Shown: positions 16,975-26,348, counted from the first letter of the stretch. The stretch: DNA of 64,000 nt from Glycocaulis sp. (GCA_022565665.1 JAIUMI010000001.1:186001-250000), one strand, 5' to 3'. Program-made: numbers and translations. Notes: generated by a model not told the origin, from the sequence alone.

Positions 16975-18257
16975 GCCGGCCGCCCTTCGCCCTTGGCCTT
17001 TACCGCTCGGTTACCGGCCTTGCAGCCCCGGCCGTGCGCGCTGCCCTGAAAGACCGTGTACGCAAGGGCAAGGAAGATCCGGCCCGGCTGAACGAACGCT
17101 TCGGCGAGGCCGGGCTTGCCCGCCCGGACGGGGCGCTGGTCTGGATACACGGGGCGAGCGTCGGGGAAAGCCGGGTCAGTCTGGCCCTCGCGCGGGCTCT
17201 AAAGACTGAACGGCCTGGCCTTACCGTGCTGCTCACCTCCGGCACGCTCACCTCGGCCTCCCTGGTCGCGCGGGACGGGGCGGGCGAGGTGTTGCACCAG
17301 TTCGTGCCTGTCGACACACCCGAAGCGGCAAGGCGCTTCATCGCGCACTGGCGGCCGGATTTGTGCGTGTTCGTGGAAAGCGAACTCTGGCCCAACCTCA
17401 TCACCGAAGCGGCCCGCAGCGGCGCGCGGCTGACCCTGGTCAATGCGCGGATGAATGCCCGCTCGCTGAAGACCTGGCAGCAATGGAAAAAGAGCGGCGC
17501 CTGGCTGCTGGACCGGTTCGACTGGATCAGCCCGGCCGACACCCGTACTGCGCAAGGCATCAGCGCGATCACCGGAAAGGCGCACCCGATTGCCGGCAAT
17601 CTGAAGCTCGAAGCCGCTCTGCCCGCTCCCTCACCTGGCGCGCTGAGCGCGGCCCGCACGATTGTGGGTTCAAGACATGTTTTCGTGGCCGCCAGTACGC
17701 ATGCCGGAGAGGAATCCATAGTACTGGAGGCCCTCGAAATACTGCGTGAGGACCATTCCGATACCCTCCTGATACTCGTCCCGCGTCATCCCGAGCGGGC
17801 CACCGAGCTGGGCGATCTGATGCGCCGCAGGGGCGTTGATTTTGCCCGCCGTTCGCTCTCGCAGGCACCGGGCGCCGACACACCCGTGTGGCTGGCCGAC
17901 ACGCTGGGCGAATTGCCCTTGTGGTACACGCTATGCGGCGCGGCCTTCATTGGCGGCAGCCTGAAACCGGGTATTGGCGGGCATAATCCGATTGAGGCGA
18001 CAATGGCGGGATGCGCCGTTATTTCAGGGCCTTACCGGGACAGCTTCGCAGACGTGTTCGACGCCTATGAGGCGGAAGGCGCGGTCGTGACTGTCAACAA
18101 CGCTGCTGAGCTGGCAAGCGCGGTGGAACAGGTGTGGCGCGGAGAAGGCCCGTCAGCCGAAGCAGGAGAGGCCGCCGTACGCGCGCTGACTGGCAATGCC
18201 ATGGCAGACACCACCGCGCGCCTGCTGGCTCTTCTGGATAGCAAGGGAGCCCCCTGA
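16971..18257 (+). CDS. waaA: Kdo transferase WaaA/KdtA
   Basis: A 428-residue GT30 enzyme that adds Kdo to lipid IVA at the inner face of the inner membrane. Features are 'VWIHGASVGES', 'DLCVFVESELWPN' with E-x-E-L-W-P-N, and the C-terminal 'GGHNPIEA' with the Kdo-donor-site asparagine. I start at ATG 16971, four bases overlapping the DUF374 gene; it begins the standard family N-terminus. It is followed by lpxK with a TGATG overlap. The operon order kdtA-lpxK is common in Gram-negative bacteria. Confidence 0.95.
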   Translation: MSRPPFALGLYRSVTGLAAPAVRAALKDRVRKGKEDPARLNERFGEAGLARPDGALVWIHGASVGESRVSLALARALKTERPGLTVLLTSGTLTSASLVARDGAGEVLHQFVPVDTPEAARRFIAHWRPDLCVFVESELWPNLITEAARSGARLTLVNARMNARSLKTWQQWKKSGAWLLDRFDWISPADTRTAQGISAITGKAHPIAGNLKLEAALPAPSPGALSAARTIVGSRHVFVAASTHAGEESIVLEALEILREDHSDTLLILVPRHPERATELGDLMRRRGVDFARRSLSQAPGADTPVWLADTLGELPLWYTLCGAAFIGGSLKPGIGGHNPIEATMAGCAVISGPYRDSFADVFDAYEAEGAVVTVNNAAELASAVEQVWRGEGPSAEAGEAAVRALTGNAMADTTARLLALLDSKGAP

Positions 18258-19267
18258 TGCGTGCCCCCGCCTTCTGGATCGATAATGCCGGGCGGTCTTC
18301 CAGCCGGCTGACGCGCGCGCTGGTCTCGCCGCTGGGCTGGCTCTATGCGGCGGCAGGCGCCGCGCGCATTGCCCGCACCACGCCGGAGCATGTGGATATT
18401 CCCGTCATCTGCGTGGGCAATCTCACGCTGGGCGGCACGGGCAAGACGCCTGTCTCCATAACGCTTCTGGAGCGCCTGGCAGCGCTTGGCCACACGCCAT
18501 TCGCGCTGTCGCGCGGCTGGCGGGGCAGGCTGAAAGGCCCGGTCGCGGTGGATAGAAACGCCCACACGGCCCGCGATGTCGGTGACGAGCCGCTCCTGCT
18601 GGCGCGCGCGGCTCCGGCCATTGTCAGCGTGGACCGCCCGGCAGGCGCACGCTTTGCCGCGCAGCATGGCGCGAACATCATCGTGATGGATGACGGCCAT
18701 CAGAACCCCACCCTGCACAAGGATTTTACCTTCGTGGTCGTCGACAACGAGGCGGGCTGGGGGCCGGGCACGATCTTCCCCGCCGGGCCTCTGCGTGAGC
18801 CGGTATCAAGCGGACTGGCCCGCGCCGACGCGGTCATCGTGATGACGGCAGGCCCGGACGATGCGCCGCGCTATGAGACGCTCGGTCTGGCAGAGCTGGA
18901 GATTCCGGTGTTCCACGCCTGGCTGGCGCCGGCTGCCCCGCCACCGGAAGGCAGGCTGCTCGCCTTTGCCGGAATTGGCAGGCCGCAGAAATTCTTCGAC
19001 GGGCTGAAAGCGGCAGGTGGTGATCTCGCCGACGCGATCAGCTTTCCCGACCATCACACATTTTCGCCCGGCAATCTGAACCAGCTCGCCGATCTGGCAG
19101 AGAACTGGCAGGCCCGCCTCGTCACTACCGAGAAGGACCATGTGCGCCTGCCGCCGGAATGGCGTGCGCGCGTACTCACCTTCCCGGTGCAGGCCGTGTT
19201 TGCCGACGCGGCGCGGATCGATGATTGTCTGGGCGCTGTATTTGAACGGGCCGGGGCGCGCGCATGA
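18257..19267 (+). CDS. lpxK: Tetraacyldisaccharide 4'-kinase LpxK
   Basis: LpxK (336 residues) phosphorylates the 4' position of the lipid A disaccharide in the inner membrane. The modified Walker A is 'GNLTLGGTGKTPVS' near residue 55, followed by 'LSRGWRGRLKGPV'. The 'DDGHQNPTLHKDF' block has the catalytic D-D-G-x-Q pattern. It is packed between kdtA and the acyltransferase gene with overlapping starts and stops, so all are probably in one transcript. Confidence 0.95.
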   Translation: MRAPAFWIDNAGRSSSRLTRALVSPLGWLYAAAGAARIARTTPEHVDIPVICVGNLTLGGTGKTPVSITLLERLAALGHTPFALSRGWRGRLKGPVAVDRNAHTARDVGDEPLLLARAAPAIVSVDRPAGARFAAQHGANIIVMDDGHQNPTLHKDFTFVVVDNEAGWGPGTIFPAGPLREPVSSGLARADAVIVMTAGPDDAPRYETLGLAELEIPVFHAWLAPAAPPPEGRLLAFAGIGRPQKFFDGLKAAGGDLADAISFPDHHTFSPGNLNQLADLAENWQARLVTTEKDHVRLPPEWRARVLTFPVQAVFADAARIDDCLGAVFERAGARA

Positions 19268-20175
19268 CCACGATGATGAAACGCGCGGGCTGGCGCACCG
19301 AAGCCGCCCTGTTTGATGGCTATGAAGCGGTGATGCGCGCGACCGGGCTGGAGCGCTCCAGCGATGCCGGTGCGGCAATTCTGGGCCGGGTCGGGCCGCG
19401 CATCCGCCCCCACCAGATCGCCCGGCGCAACATGGAGCTGGTCTTCCCCGATGCCAGCACGCGCGATATTGACGGCCTGCTCGCCGCCATGTGGGACAAT
19501 CTGGGCCGGGTGGCCGGCGAGCTGCCCCACCTGCCCCGGCTGGACCTCACAGGACAGGGGGAGCATGTGCGCATTGAGGGGCTCGATATTCTGCGCGCTA
19601 TCCAGCGCGAGGGGCGCCCCATTCTTCTGTTCGGCGGCCATTTCGCCAACTGGGAGGTGCTGGTCGGCACGGTGGCTACCCAGATACCCGGCTGCTGCCT
19701 CGTCTACCGCCACGTCAACAACCCGCATATCGATGCGCGCCTGCGCGGGCGGCGCGCGGCCATGGGCGGCAGCACTTTTGCGCCGAAGGGCGACGCCGGT
19801 GCGCGCATCATCCTGAAATCCATGCAGGAAGCCCGTCCCGTGGCGATGATGGTCGATCAGAAGATGAATGACGGGATCGAGGCCCCGTTCTTCGGCATGC
19901 CCGCCATGTGCGCCTCCGGCGGCGCCCGCATGGCGCTGCGCTATGACGCCGCCATGATCCCGATGTCGATTGCCCGCACTCAAGGCCCGAACTTCATCGT
20001 GCGCATCCACGAACCGCTCGACCCGCCGGTGGCCACCGACCGCAATGCCGCCGTCACCGAAGCGATGACGGCGATGAACCGCTTTATCGAGGAACAGATT
20101 CTGGCAACGCCGGCCCAATGGTTCTGGGTGCACCGGCGCTTTGCCAAGGATCTCTACCGCAAGTCTGCGGTCTGA
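19264..20175 (+). CDS. lpxL: Lipid A biosynthesis lauroyl/late acyltransferase (LpxL family)
   Basis: A 303-residue late acyltransferase that transfers a fatty acid from acyl-ACP to lipid A at the inner membrane. The catalytic H-x4-E/D motif is 'GGHFANWE' near residue 122, followed by 'CLVYRHVNNPHID' and 'VAMMVDQKMNDGIEAPFFG', both typical of the family. LpxL versus LpxM or LpxP cannot be told apart. It overlaps lpxK by four bases and the convergent M23 gene by 22 bases at the 3' end. Confidence 0.9.
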   Translation: MTTMMKRAGWRTEAALFDGYEAVMRATGLERSSDAGAAILGRVGPRIRPHQIARRNMELVFPDASTRDIDGLLAAMWDNLGRVAGELPHLPRLDLTGQGEHVRIEGLDILRAIQREGRPILLFGGHFANWEVLVGTVATQIPGCCLVYRHVNNPHIDARLRGRRAAMGGSTFAPKGDAGARIILKSMQEARPVAMMVDQKMNDGIEAPFFGMPAMCASGGARMALRYDAAMIPMSIARTQGPNFIVRIHEPLDPPVATDRNAAVTEAMTAMNRFIEEQILATPAQWFWVHRRFAKDLYRKSAV

Positions 20176-20984
20176 AGGTCCAGCGTCGCGAACGGATCCA
20201 CATTGCGGCCATGCCAGCGAATGCGCCAGCACAGGTGCGGGCCGGTGGAGCGCCCGGTGGAGCCTACGCGGGCGATAAGCTGGCCCTGCTCGACCACATC
20301 ACCCTCTTCCACCAGCACTTCGGACAGGTGCAGATAGGCAGAATTGAAGCCCTGTCCGTGGTCGATGAAGATCAGACCGCCTTCGAAATACATGTCGGTA
20401 TCGGCCAGCGTGACGATGCCGCCAGCGGGCGCGAGGACGGGCGTGCCGGTGGGGGCGGCGATATCGACGCCATAATGGGGTGCGCGCGGCTCTCCATTAT
20501 AGAAGCGTTGGGCACCAAACCGGCTGGTGATACGGCCCTCTGTCGGCTGGATGAAGCCCTCGGAAAACCCCTCGCCATCCCAGCGCGAGGCGTGGGAGCG
20601 ACCCTTGCGCACACCCTCGCGGCGAATGCGTTCGAGCACTTCCGGCGGAGGCGTCACCATGGCAGGCGGCAAGCCCTCAATACGCTGGATCTGGTACTCT
20701 GCGGTGGCCACCGCATAGCGTTCGTCATGGACGGTCTCCCCATTCACGCGCACGCGCAGGCGCGTCTCGGCGGGCGCATCGCGATCATGGCCGAGAATGA
20801 CCCAACCGGACGCATTGGCGCGGGTCTCCACATCATCCAGAAGCACGCGCGCACCCGGCGTGGTACGGCATACCAGCACCCCGCCCTGGCGATGCTCGCC
20901 CGTGCAGGTGATGGCCGGTTCAGTTGCGGCATTGTCGTTCGCCAGGAGGAAAGCCCCGATGGCAAGAGCCAGCGAAAAGATCAT
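20154..20984 (-). CDS. M23 family metallopeptidase (HLCW variant)
   Basis: A 276-residue protein with an N-terminal hydrophobic signal or anchor and a C-terminal LytM/M23 domain (about residues 145-260), probably acting on peptidoglycan in the periplasm. Zinc and catalytic residues are H170 and D174 ('PHYGVDIAAP'), H219 ('YLHLSE') and H250 ('GPHLCWRI'). The final zinc ligand of the usual H-x-H is cysteine 252; cysteine could still bind zinc. This variant occurs, from memory, in alphaproteobacteria. It forms a small operon with DUF2093 upstream (four-base overlap). Confidence 0.87.
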   Translation of the reverse strand: MIFSLALAIGAFLLANDNAATEPAITCTGEHRQGGVLVCRTTPGARVLLDDVETRANASGWVILGHDRDAPAETRLRVRVNGETVHDERYAVATAEYQIQRIEGLPPAMVTPPPEVLERIRREGVRKGRSHASRWDGEGFSEGFIQPTEGRITSRFGAQRFYNGEPRAPHYGVDIAAPTGTPVLAPAGGIVTLADTDMYFEGGLIFIDHGQGFNSAYLHLSEVLVEEGDVVEQGQLIARVGSTGRSTGPHLCWRIRWHGRNVDPFATLDLQTADLR

Positions 20985-21211
20985 TTCACCATTCCCGGTT
21001 CAGAGTGGATCTCCAGCCAGCGCCTGGTCGCGGCCTCGGCATCCTTGAAAGCTTCCTGCAGCTCCGCGCTCCAGTAGCGCAGCTGGTTGAGCGGGATTTT
21101 CTCCCCCGTCACCGCGCAGAGCACATAGGCACCCGGCTCCAGTATCATGAAATCGGCATCGCCGTATTCCAGCTTGGCTTCGCCGGAAAAGTCTCTTTCA
21201 AAGCGGTTCAT
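20981..21211 (-). CDS. DUF2093 domain protein
   Basis: A 76-residue protein of the alphaproteobacterial DUF2093 family. The family core 'EAKLEYGDADFMILEPGAYVLCAVTGEKIPLNQLRYWSAELQEAF' is complete. It contains a short 'hVxCAVTGxxI' stretch that could bind a metal or cofactor, but no function is known. Its stop overlaps the M23 peptidase start (ATGA), a conserved pairing that could link it to envelope work. Confidence 0.85.
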   Translation of the reverse strand: MNRFERDFSGEAKLEYGDADFMILEPGAYVLCAVTGEKIPLNQLRYWSAELQEAFKDAEAATRRWLEIHSEPGMVK

Positions 21212-21352
21212 CGGGTCTCCTTGGCGTCGGGCCTATTCCTATCATGTGCGTGCGCGGAAGCAAAAGTGCCCTGCCTGCCCTTGATCCGCGGACAATAACC
21301 GCCAACTGTGCACCTGCAGTATCTGCCATACCCATGTTAGGAAACCCGCTTC

Positions 21353-22453
21353 ATGACCAGCGCCGCCCCCCTGTTCCAGCCCTTTCAGCTGGGCTCTCTT
21401 GCCCTTGCCAACCGCATCGTGATGGCGCCGATGACGCGCTCCTTCTCGCCGGGCGGCGTGCCGGGCGAGGATGTGGCGGCCTATTACCGGCGCAGGGCGG
21501 AAAACGCGGTGGGTCTTATCATCACCGAGGGCACCACGATTGACCGGCCTGGCGCCAGCTTCGACCCGGCCGTACCCAACTTCCACGCTCCGGAGTCTCT
21601 GGCAGGCTGGAAGAAGGTGGTTGATGCGGTGCATGCCGCGGGCGGTAAAATCGCGCCCCAGCTCTGGCATGTGGGCCTTGCCCGGCGTCCCGGCACCGGT
21701 CCGCACCCGGACGCGCCGTCTGACAGCCCGTCCGGCGTGCTCCATACCGGAAAGCAGATTGGCGAGCCCATGAGCGAGGCGGACATCGCCGATACGATCC
21801 ATGCTTTCGCGAAGGCCGCACGTGCTTCAGTGGAGATCGGCTTTGACGCCATCGAGCTGCACGGCGCGCATGGCTATCTGATCGACCAGTTCTTCTGGGA
21901 TGGGCTGAACAAGCGCTCTGACCGGTTTGGCGGCGATCTGGTGGGCCGCACCAGCTTCGGCCGCGAGATCGTCAAGGCGGTCCGCGCCGAAATGCCTGCC
22001 GACATGCCGCTCATCCTGCGCTATTCGCAGTGGAAGCAGCAGGACTATACCGCGCGTCTGGCCGAGACCCCGCAGGCGCTCGAAGCCTTCCTCACCCCGC
22101 TGGCCGAAGCCGGTGTGGACATCTTCCACGCCTCCACCCGCCGCTTCTGGATTCCCGAGTTTGAAGGCTCCGACCTCAATCTGGCGGGCTGGACGAAGAA
22201 GCTGACCGGCAAGCCGGTCATCACGGTCGGCTCGGTGGGGCTCAATTCCGATTTCCTCGGCGCCTTCATGGGCGAGGGCTCGCCCGCTGCCTCCATTGAT
22301 GGCCTCATCAAGCGCTTTGAAGCGGGCGAGTTCGATCTCGTAGCGGTCGGCCGCGCATTGCTGTCCGATCCCGAATGGGCTGCCAAGGTGCGTGATGGCC
22401 GGTTCGGAGATCTTAATGATTTCTCGGCTGAAGCCCTCAAGGAACTGGTGTAG
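21353..22453 (+). CDS. NADH:flavin oxidoreductase (Old Yellow Enzyme family)
   Basis: A 366-residue FMN-dependent enoate/alkene reductase. Family features are 'PFQLGSLALANRIVMAPMTRS' at the N-terminus, 'APQLWHVGL', and 'IELHGAHGYLIDQFFWDGLNKRSDRFGG', which carries the substrate-binding H-x-x-H-like residues. The C-terminal phosphate-binding part is 'DLVAVGRALLSDPEWAAKV'. Natural substrate is unknown. AGGA sits about ten bases before the ATG. The MaoC gene follows after 34 bp, and both may act on unsaturated acyl compounds. Confidence 0.9.
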   Translation: MTSAAPLFQPFQLGSLALANRIVMAPMTRSFSPGGVPGEDVAAYYRRRAENAVGLIITEGTTIDRPGASFDPAVPNFHAPESLAGWKKVVDAVHAAGGKIAPQLWHVGLARRPGTGPHPDAPSDSPSGVLHTGKQIGEPMSEADIADTIHAFAKAARASVEIGFDAIELHGAHGYLIDQFFWDGLNKRSDRFGGDLVGRTSFGREIVKAVRAEMPADMPLILRYSQWKQQDYTARLAETPQALEAFLTPLAEAGVDIFHASTRRFWIPEFEGSDLNLAGWTKKLTGKPVITVGSVGLNSDFLGAFMGEGSPAASIDGLIKRFEAGEFDLVAVGRALLSDPEWAAKVRDGRFGDLNDFSAEALKELV

Positions 22454-22487
22454 GCCTCAACACAACAGACATAACGGGGAGAATGAT

Positions 22488-22940
22488 ATGAGCCTTCTGG
22501 AGCAATACACCGGGCGGATCGGCCAGAGTGTCACGTCTGGCTGGCTGACGGTCGATCAGGATAGGGTGAACCAGTTCGCTGACGTGACGCTGGATCACCA
22601 GTTCATACATGTGGACCCGGAGCGTGCAGCGCGCGAGACACCCTTTGGCGGGCCCATCGCGCACGGCTTCCTGACACTCTCCCTGCTCTCCCACTTCGCC
22701 GCGGCGGCCCTGCCCGCCTTTCCCGAAAAGGCAATCGGCATCAATTACGGCTTTGACAAGGTGCGCTTCCTGTCGCCCGTGCGCGTCGGTTCGCGGGTGC
22801 GCGGCAGGTTCACGCTGGCGAAAGCGGAGGAGCGCAAGCCCGGACAGATCCAGCTGACGCAGGAGTGCAGCGTTGAGATCGAGGGCTCTGACACCCCGGC
22901 GCTTGCCGCGCAATGGCTCAGCCTGGTGGTGGCGGGCTAG
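22488..22940 (+). CDS. MaoC family dehydratase
   Basis: A 150-residue hot-dog-fold enzyme of the MaoC / (R)-specific enoyl-CoA hydratase family. 'FADVTLDHQFIHVDPERAARETPFGGPIAHGFLTLSLL' contains the catalytic D-x4-H pattern and the typical 'AHGxLTLS' helix. It hydrates trans-2-enoyl-CoA. The ATG at 22488 follows a GGGGAGA ribosome binding site. It ends four bases before the convergent flgL stop. Confidence 0.9.
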   Translation: MSLLEQYTGRIGQSVTSGWLTVDQDRVNQFADVTLDHQFIHVDPERAARETPFGGPIAHGFLTLSLLSHFAAAALPAFPEKAIGINYGFDKVRFLSPVRVGSRVRGRFTLAKAEERKPGQIQLTQECSVEIEGSDTPALAAQWLSLVVAG

Positions 22941-22943
22941 GGG

Positions 22944-23855
22944 CTAGCGCAGGAAAGGCAGGAGCGAGACCTGGCTGAGGTCGGAGAAGACGAGCGCTGA
23001 CACCTGCACGGCGGCCTGGGCCTGGGTGAGCCGAGTGGCCGCCTCCGCCATATCGGCTTCCTCCATGCCAGCCACCATCGTCTTGAGATAGTCGGCCCGC
23101 TGGCGATTGCTGGTGACCGCGTTCTCCAGACGCGACTGCATGGAGCCATTGGTCCCCACCGCGTCATTGACCCGTTCGAAAACGGCGATCACATTGGCAA
23201 TCTCTGTGGAGAGAAATTGCTGCTGGGCGTTCGTCACGGTACCATCGAACGGCCCGTCGGGCCCGTCATTGAAATCGGCGACCCGGGCGAAAATCTCCAT
23301 CAGTTCCTGCGCCAGATCATCGGCAAGGAAGCTGATCTCCACCGTGGACTGCTCGTCAATGCGCCCGGTCTGCTTCTGGCGGGCATTGTGGAACAGATCG
23401 CCCATATCGGCCGCACCCTGAAGCTGGCCGATCGTCGTGCCGCTGAAGGGTACGGTGTCAGTACGTGTGCCGCCGAAGATGAACGAGCCGGAGAACTGTG
23501 TGTTCAGCGCGTTGCGGGCACGCTCGAACGCCGATTGCACATCCTGCATGAGGAAGGTGCCGTCATTGGTTGTCAGCGCCAGCCGCAGATCCTGCACCGC
23601 GCCCGACAGCTCGCCCAGAGCGAGGTCCTGCACGCCTAGACGGTTTTCCAGCCGCTTGCTGGCTTCCACGAAGTTTTCTGCGCGCGACATGGCCGCCCGG
23701 CCGAACAATATGCTCTCGGCCTGATTGCCATAGCCCTTCAGGTCCGGCGCTTTCAGCCCGGTCGACAACTGCTGGCCGGACTCATAAAGCTCGCGCTGGG
23801 CACGCATCAGATCAATAAGGGCGGACTGCGAAGCAGCCTGTGTGGAGATGCGCAT
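22944..23855 (-). CDS. flgL: Flagellar hook-filament junction protein FlgL
   Basis: FlgL (hook-associated protein 3, 303 residues) links hook and filament outside the cell and is related to flagellin. The N-terminal helix 'MRISTQAASQSALIDLMRAQRELYESGQQLSTGLKA' and the C-terminal 'MAEAATRLTQAQAAVQVSALVFSDLSQVSLLPFLR' helix are the conserved D0/D1 halves. It lies 16 bp after flgK and is probably co-transcribed. It lacks cleavable signals, consistent with export by the flagellar type III system. Confidence 0.93.
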   Translation of the reverse strand: MRISTQAASQSALIDLMRAQRELYESGQQLSTGLKAPDLKGYGNQAESILFGRAAMSRAENFVEASKRLENRLGVQDLALGELSGAVQDLRLALTTNDGTFLMQDVQSAFERARNALNTQFSGSFIFGGTRTDTVPFSGTTIGQLQGAADMGDLFHNARQKQTGRIDEQSTVEISFLADDLAQELMEIFARVADFNDGPDGPFDGTVTNAQQQFLSTEIANVIAVFERVNDAVGTNGSMQSRLENAVTSNRQRADYLKTMVAGMEEADMAEAATRLTQAQAAVQVSALVFSDLSQVSLLPFLR

Positions 23856-23871
23856 GGCTTACGGCTCTTTC

Positions 23872-26004
23872 CTATCTTCTCACCATGTTGAGCAGGGTGT
23901 CGGTCATTTCGCTGGAGGCCTGGATGATGCGCGCGGCCGCGTTATAGGCCTGCTGGAAGAGGATCATGTTGGCCAGTTCCTCATCCATGTTGACGCCTTC
24001 GACATCCATGCGCTTCTGGTCAGCCGAGAGCTTGACCGCCTCGGCGGCATCTGCGGCACGCTCGGCGCGCGCTGAACGCGTGCCGACATCGCCGGACAGC
24101 CGGGCGCCGTATTCCTGCAATGTGCCGGTTCCGGCCGCGAAACCGCCGGCCGAGTCGAAGCGGCGCGGGGTGAGCAGCGCGTCGTAGAGGGCCTGCCCGC
24201 CGCGGCCATCGCCCTTGGTAAGCACCAGATCGCCGGGCGCGGAAGCCCCGTCAATATTGAGCTGGGAGAAGGAGATGGCGGAGGAATTGGTCCTCAGATC
24301 GGAGCGCACGGCAAATGTCTCCGAGCGCGAAAGGCGCGCCGCATCGCCAATGCCGAAGACCTGGGACAGGGACAGGCCGGTACCCGCGCGGATGGAGCTG
24401 TCGGAGGTCAGGTCCACCTTGTAGTTCGCATAGGTCGCATTGGGCGTGAAGTTGAGCGCGCCATTGGCATCAAGCGCCCAGGTGCCAAACCCGCCCATAC
24501 CGGTGGACGGATCGTTGAGCGCCGCGACAAACGCGCCAAGATTGGCCTGATCGGCCGGCACGGTGATGTTGGTGCTGGCGCGCCCGTCAGGCGTCGTGAT
24601 CCTGAAACTCATCTCGGAGCCCGCAGCCGTACCCAGCGGGCTGGCAGCCGTCAGACCGGTATCGAAGAAGGACGGACGCGGCGAGGTGATGATGTCGTTG
24701 AGGCCGAAGAAATGGGCAAAGCCCCGTCCGCCTATGCTGGACGGGTCGTCCTCGTCCTGCAGATTGGCCAGGCCGTTATCGGGATCAGACGTGGTGATCA
24801 CAAGGCGCCCGCCGGTGAAACTTGCCGTGCCGTCCCCGCCCAGCGCGGTATTGAGCTCATTGACCAGATCGCCAATCGTGGTGCCGGCATTGCCGTTCAC
24901 GGTGAAGCCCGCGCCGGTGAACTCCAGATCGATCCGGTTGACCAGCTCGCCGGTGGCGTTCACCACCGCCAGCACTGACTGCCCGCTGCCAGACAGGATA
25001 TCGCTCGCCAGAAGCCCCGTCGCCCGCCCGGTCAGGGTGGAGGGCGCAGGATAGGCCGACGCGTTGTTATGCGCGGCATTGAGCGCATCGGATGTTCCCG
25101 CCGTAAACTCGGCGAGCTGGGCCGCGATGGTCGGCAATTCCTTGTCGCGCATGTCCATCAGGGCACGCAACTCGCCCGAGCGGATCGAACTCGTCAGGTT
25201 CACCGTCGCGCCGGACGCGGAAACCACAGCGCTGATATTGCCGTAATCAGCCCCGTAGGCGCCGGTGCCCGAGGCCACGTAGGACAGCTCCAGCTTGCCG
25301 TTATCCAGCAGCGAGACACCGTTCTCCGTGCGCACGAAGATGCGCCCGTCCGGCTGCAGCTCGGTGCGAATGTCCATCAGACCGGAGAGTTCGTTGAGCA
25401 ACTCGGCTTGCCGATTGGAGGCACCGGTCGTGTCTGCGCCGGACGCGTTCAGGCTCTGGGCCTGTGTATTGAGCGCCTGCAGCTCGGTCAGGATCTCATT
25501 GACCCGCTCCACCCCGGCAGACAGCCGCCGGTCGGCCTCGTCGCGCAGCGCGCGTATTTCCGATGACAGGCGCTTGGACTCGTCAAAGAAGGCCTGGAGG
25601 TCAGACGCCGCGGACAGACGCGCCACCTGCTCTGACGGGTCCACAGCCGCCGCGCCCAGCGATTCAAACGCCTTGATCAGCCGGCCATAAAGCGAGCCGG
25701 GATCGCTGGTGCCGCCGAACTGGCTTTGTATCCGGTCGAGAATGCCCGCTGCGGCCTTGGCCGCCGAGGCGTCCGACCCGGCCCGCAGGGAAGCGGCCTG
25801 CAGATAGACATCGGCCACGCGGGTGATGCCCATCACCTGCACGCCCATACCGGTGCCCGCAGCCGAACGGGCTGCGAGATCAACCTGCGTGCGCGCATAG
25901 CCCGGCGTGTTCACATTGGCGATATTGTTGGAGACCGAGCGCATCCCCAGCTGGCTGGCCTGGATGCCGGACATGGCATTGCCAAGAATTCCGTTCAGCG
26001 CCAT
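23872..26004 (-). CDS. flgK: Flagellar hook-associated protein FlgK
   Basis: FlgK (HAP1, 710 residues) is the first hook-filament junction ring. The N-terminal axial motif is 'GILGNAMSGIQASQLGMRSVSNNIANVNTPGYAR', and the C-terminal helix 'VDEELANMILFQQAYNAAARIIQASSEMTDTLLNMVRR' is the usual end. The long variable middle is rich in glycine, alanine and threonine. It is exported by the flagellar apparatus. It is the first gene of the flgK-flgL unit and diverges from fliK; the 460-bp region between them holds several inverted repeats. Control by sigma-54/FlbD is expected but not proven. Confidence 0.95.
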   Translation of the reverse strand: MALNGILGNAMSGIQASQLGMRSVSNNIANVNTPGYARTQVDLAARSAAGTGMGVQVMGITRVADVYLQAASLRAGSDASAAKAAAGILDRIQSQFGGTSDPGSLYGRLIKAFESLGAAAVDPSEQVARLSAASDLQAFFDESKRLSSEIRALRDEADRRLSAGVERVNEILTELQALNTQAQSLNASGADTTGASNRQAELLNELSGLMDIRTELQPDGRIFVRTENGVSLLDNGKLELSYVASGTGAYGADYGNISAVVSASGATVNLTSSIRSGELRALMDMRDKELPTIAAQLAEFTAGTSDALNAAHNNASAYPAPSTLTGRATGLLASDILSGSGQSVLAVVNATGELVNRIDLEFTGAGFTVNGNAGTTIGDLVNELNTALGGDGTASFTGGRLVITTSDPDNGLANLQDEDDPSSIGGRGFAHFFGLNDIITSPRPSFFDTGLTAASPLGTAAGSEMSFRITTPDGRASTNITVPADQANLGAFVAALNDPSTGMGGFGTWALDANGALNFTPNATYANYKVDLTSDSSIRAGTGLSLSQVFGIGDAARLSRSETFAVRSDLRTNSSAISFSQLNIDGASAPGDLVLTKGDGRGGQALYDALLTPRRFDSAGGFAAGTGTLQEYGARLSGDVGTRSARAERAADAAEAVKLSADQKRMDVEGVNMDEELANMILFQQAYNAAARIIQASSEMTDTLLNMVRR

Positions 26005-26053
26005 GGGATCAGTCCTTTCTGGTCAGCAGGACAGGCAATTCTGACCGGATAGC

Positions 26054-26068
26054 GGCAAATTCTGCCGG
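26054..26068. promoter_or_regulatory. Inverted repeat CGGCA-N5-TGCCG near flgK
   Basis: A perfect 5-bp inverted repeat about 50 bp upstream of flgK. A degenerate copy lies exactly 20 bp (two helical turns) closer to flgK at 26034-26048. The pattern resembles what I recall of Caulobacter FlbD-binding (ftr/II-1) elements; that link is inferred. Confidence 0.4.
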
Positions 26069-26157
26069 GCAGGCTGGAGCGCTGCGCAGACGGGCGCGGC
26101 AAGGCCTTTATGCTCCAACATGCTGACATTATTAATCTTTATCCTGTCTTCCGGTTC

Positions 26158-26175
26158 ACCGGCACGTCCTTGCCG
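26158..26175. promoter_or_regulatory. Inverted repeat CCGGCA-N6-TGCCGG
   Basis: A perfect 6-bp inverted repeat in the middle of the flgK-fliK region, of the same CGGCA/TGCCG type as the copy near flgK. A candidate regulator-binding site. Confidence 0.35.
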
Positions 26176-26269
26176 GCGCGCCGCATGCTCATGAAGGGGC
26201 AAAAGCCGGGCCAGACCGCTCAACCCCCTCCTCGCCTAGGCAAACTGCGCCCCAGAGCCGGGGAAAGAA

Positions 26270-26283
26270 TTGCCGCCCGGCAA
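26270..26283. promoter_or_regulatory. Inverted repeat TTGCCG-CC-CGGCAA
   Basis: A perfect 6-bp inverted repeat about 80 bp upstream of the sigma-54-like sequence at 26349. This is the distance at which an enhancer-binding protein such as FlbD would be expected. The arrangement of arms is the reverse of the other two copies. Confidence 0.35.
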
Positions 26284-26348
26284 GCTATCCACCTGAAGCG
26301 GGAAACATCAGTACGCTGTTTTTATTGATGTTTTGGATTCCGGTGCAC

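Noticed and set aside
26034..26068. Sigma-54 promoter for flgK on the minus strand
   Set aside because: GG and GC dinucleotides are ten rather than twelve bases apart in both copies, so they do not fit the strict spacing.
26158..26175. Sigma-54 promoter reading CGGCACG-TCC-TTGC
   Set aside because: Spacing between the GG and GC elements is one base too short; it is better described as an inverted repeat.
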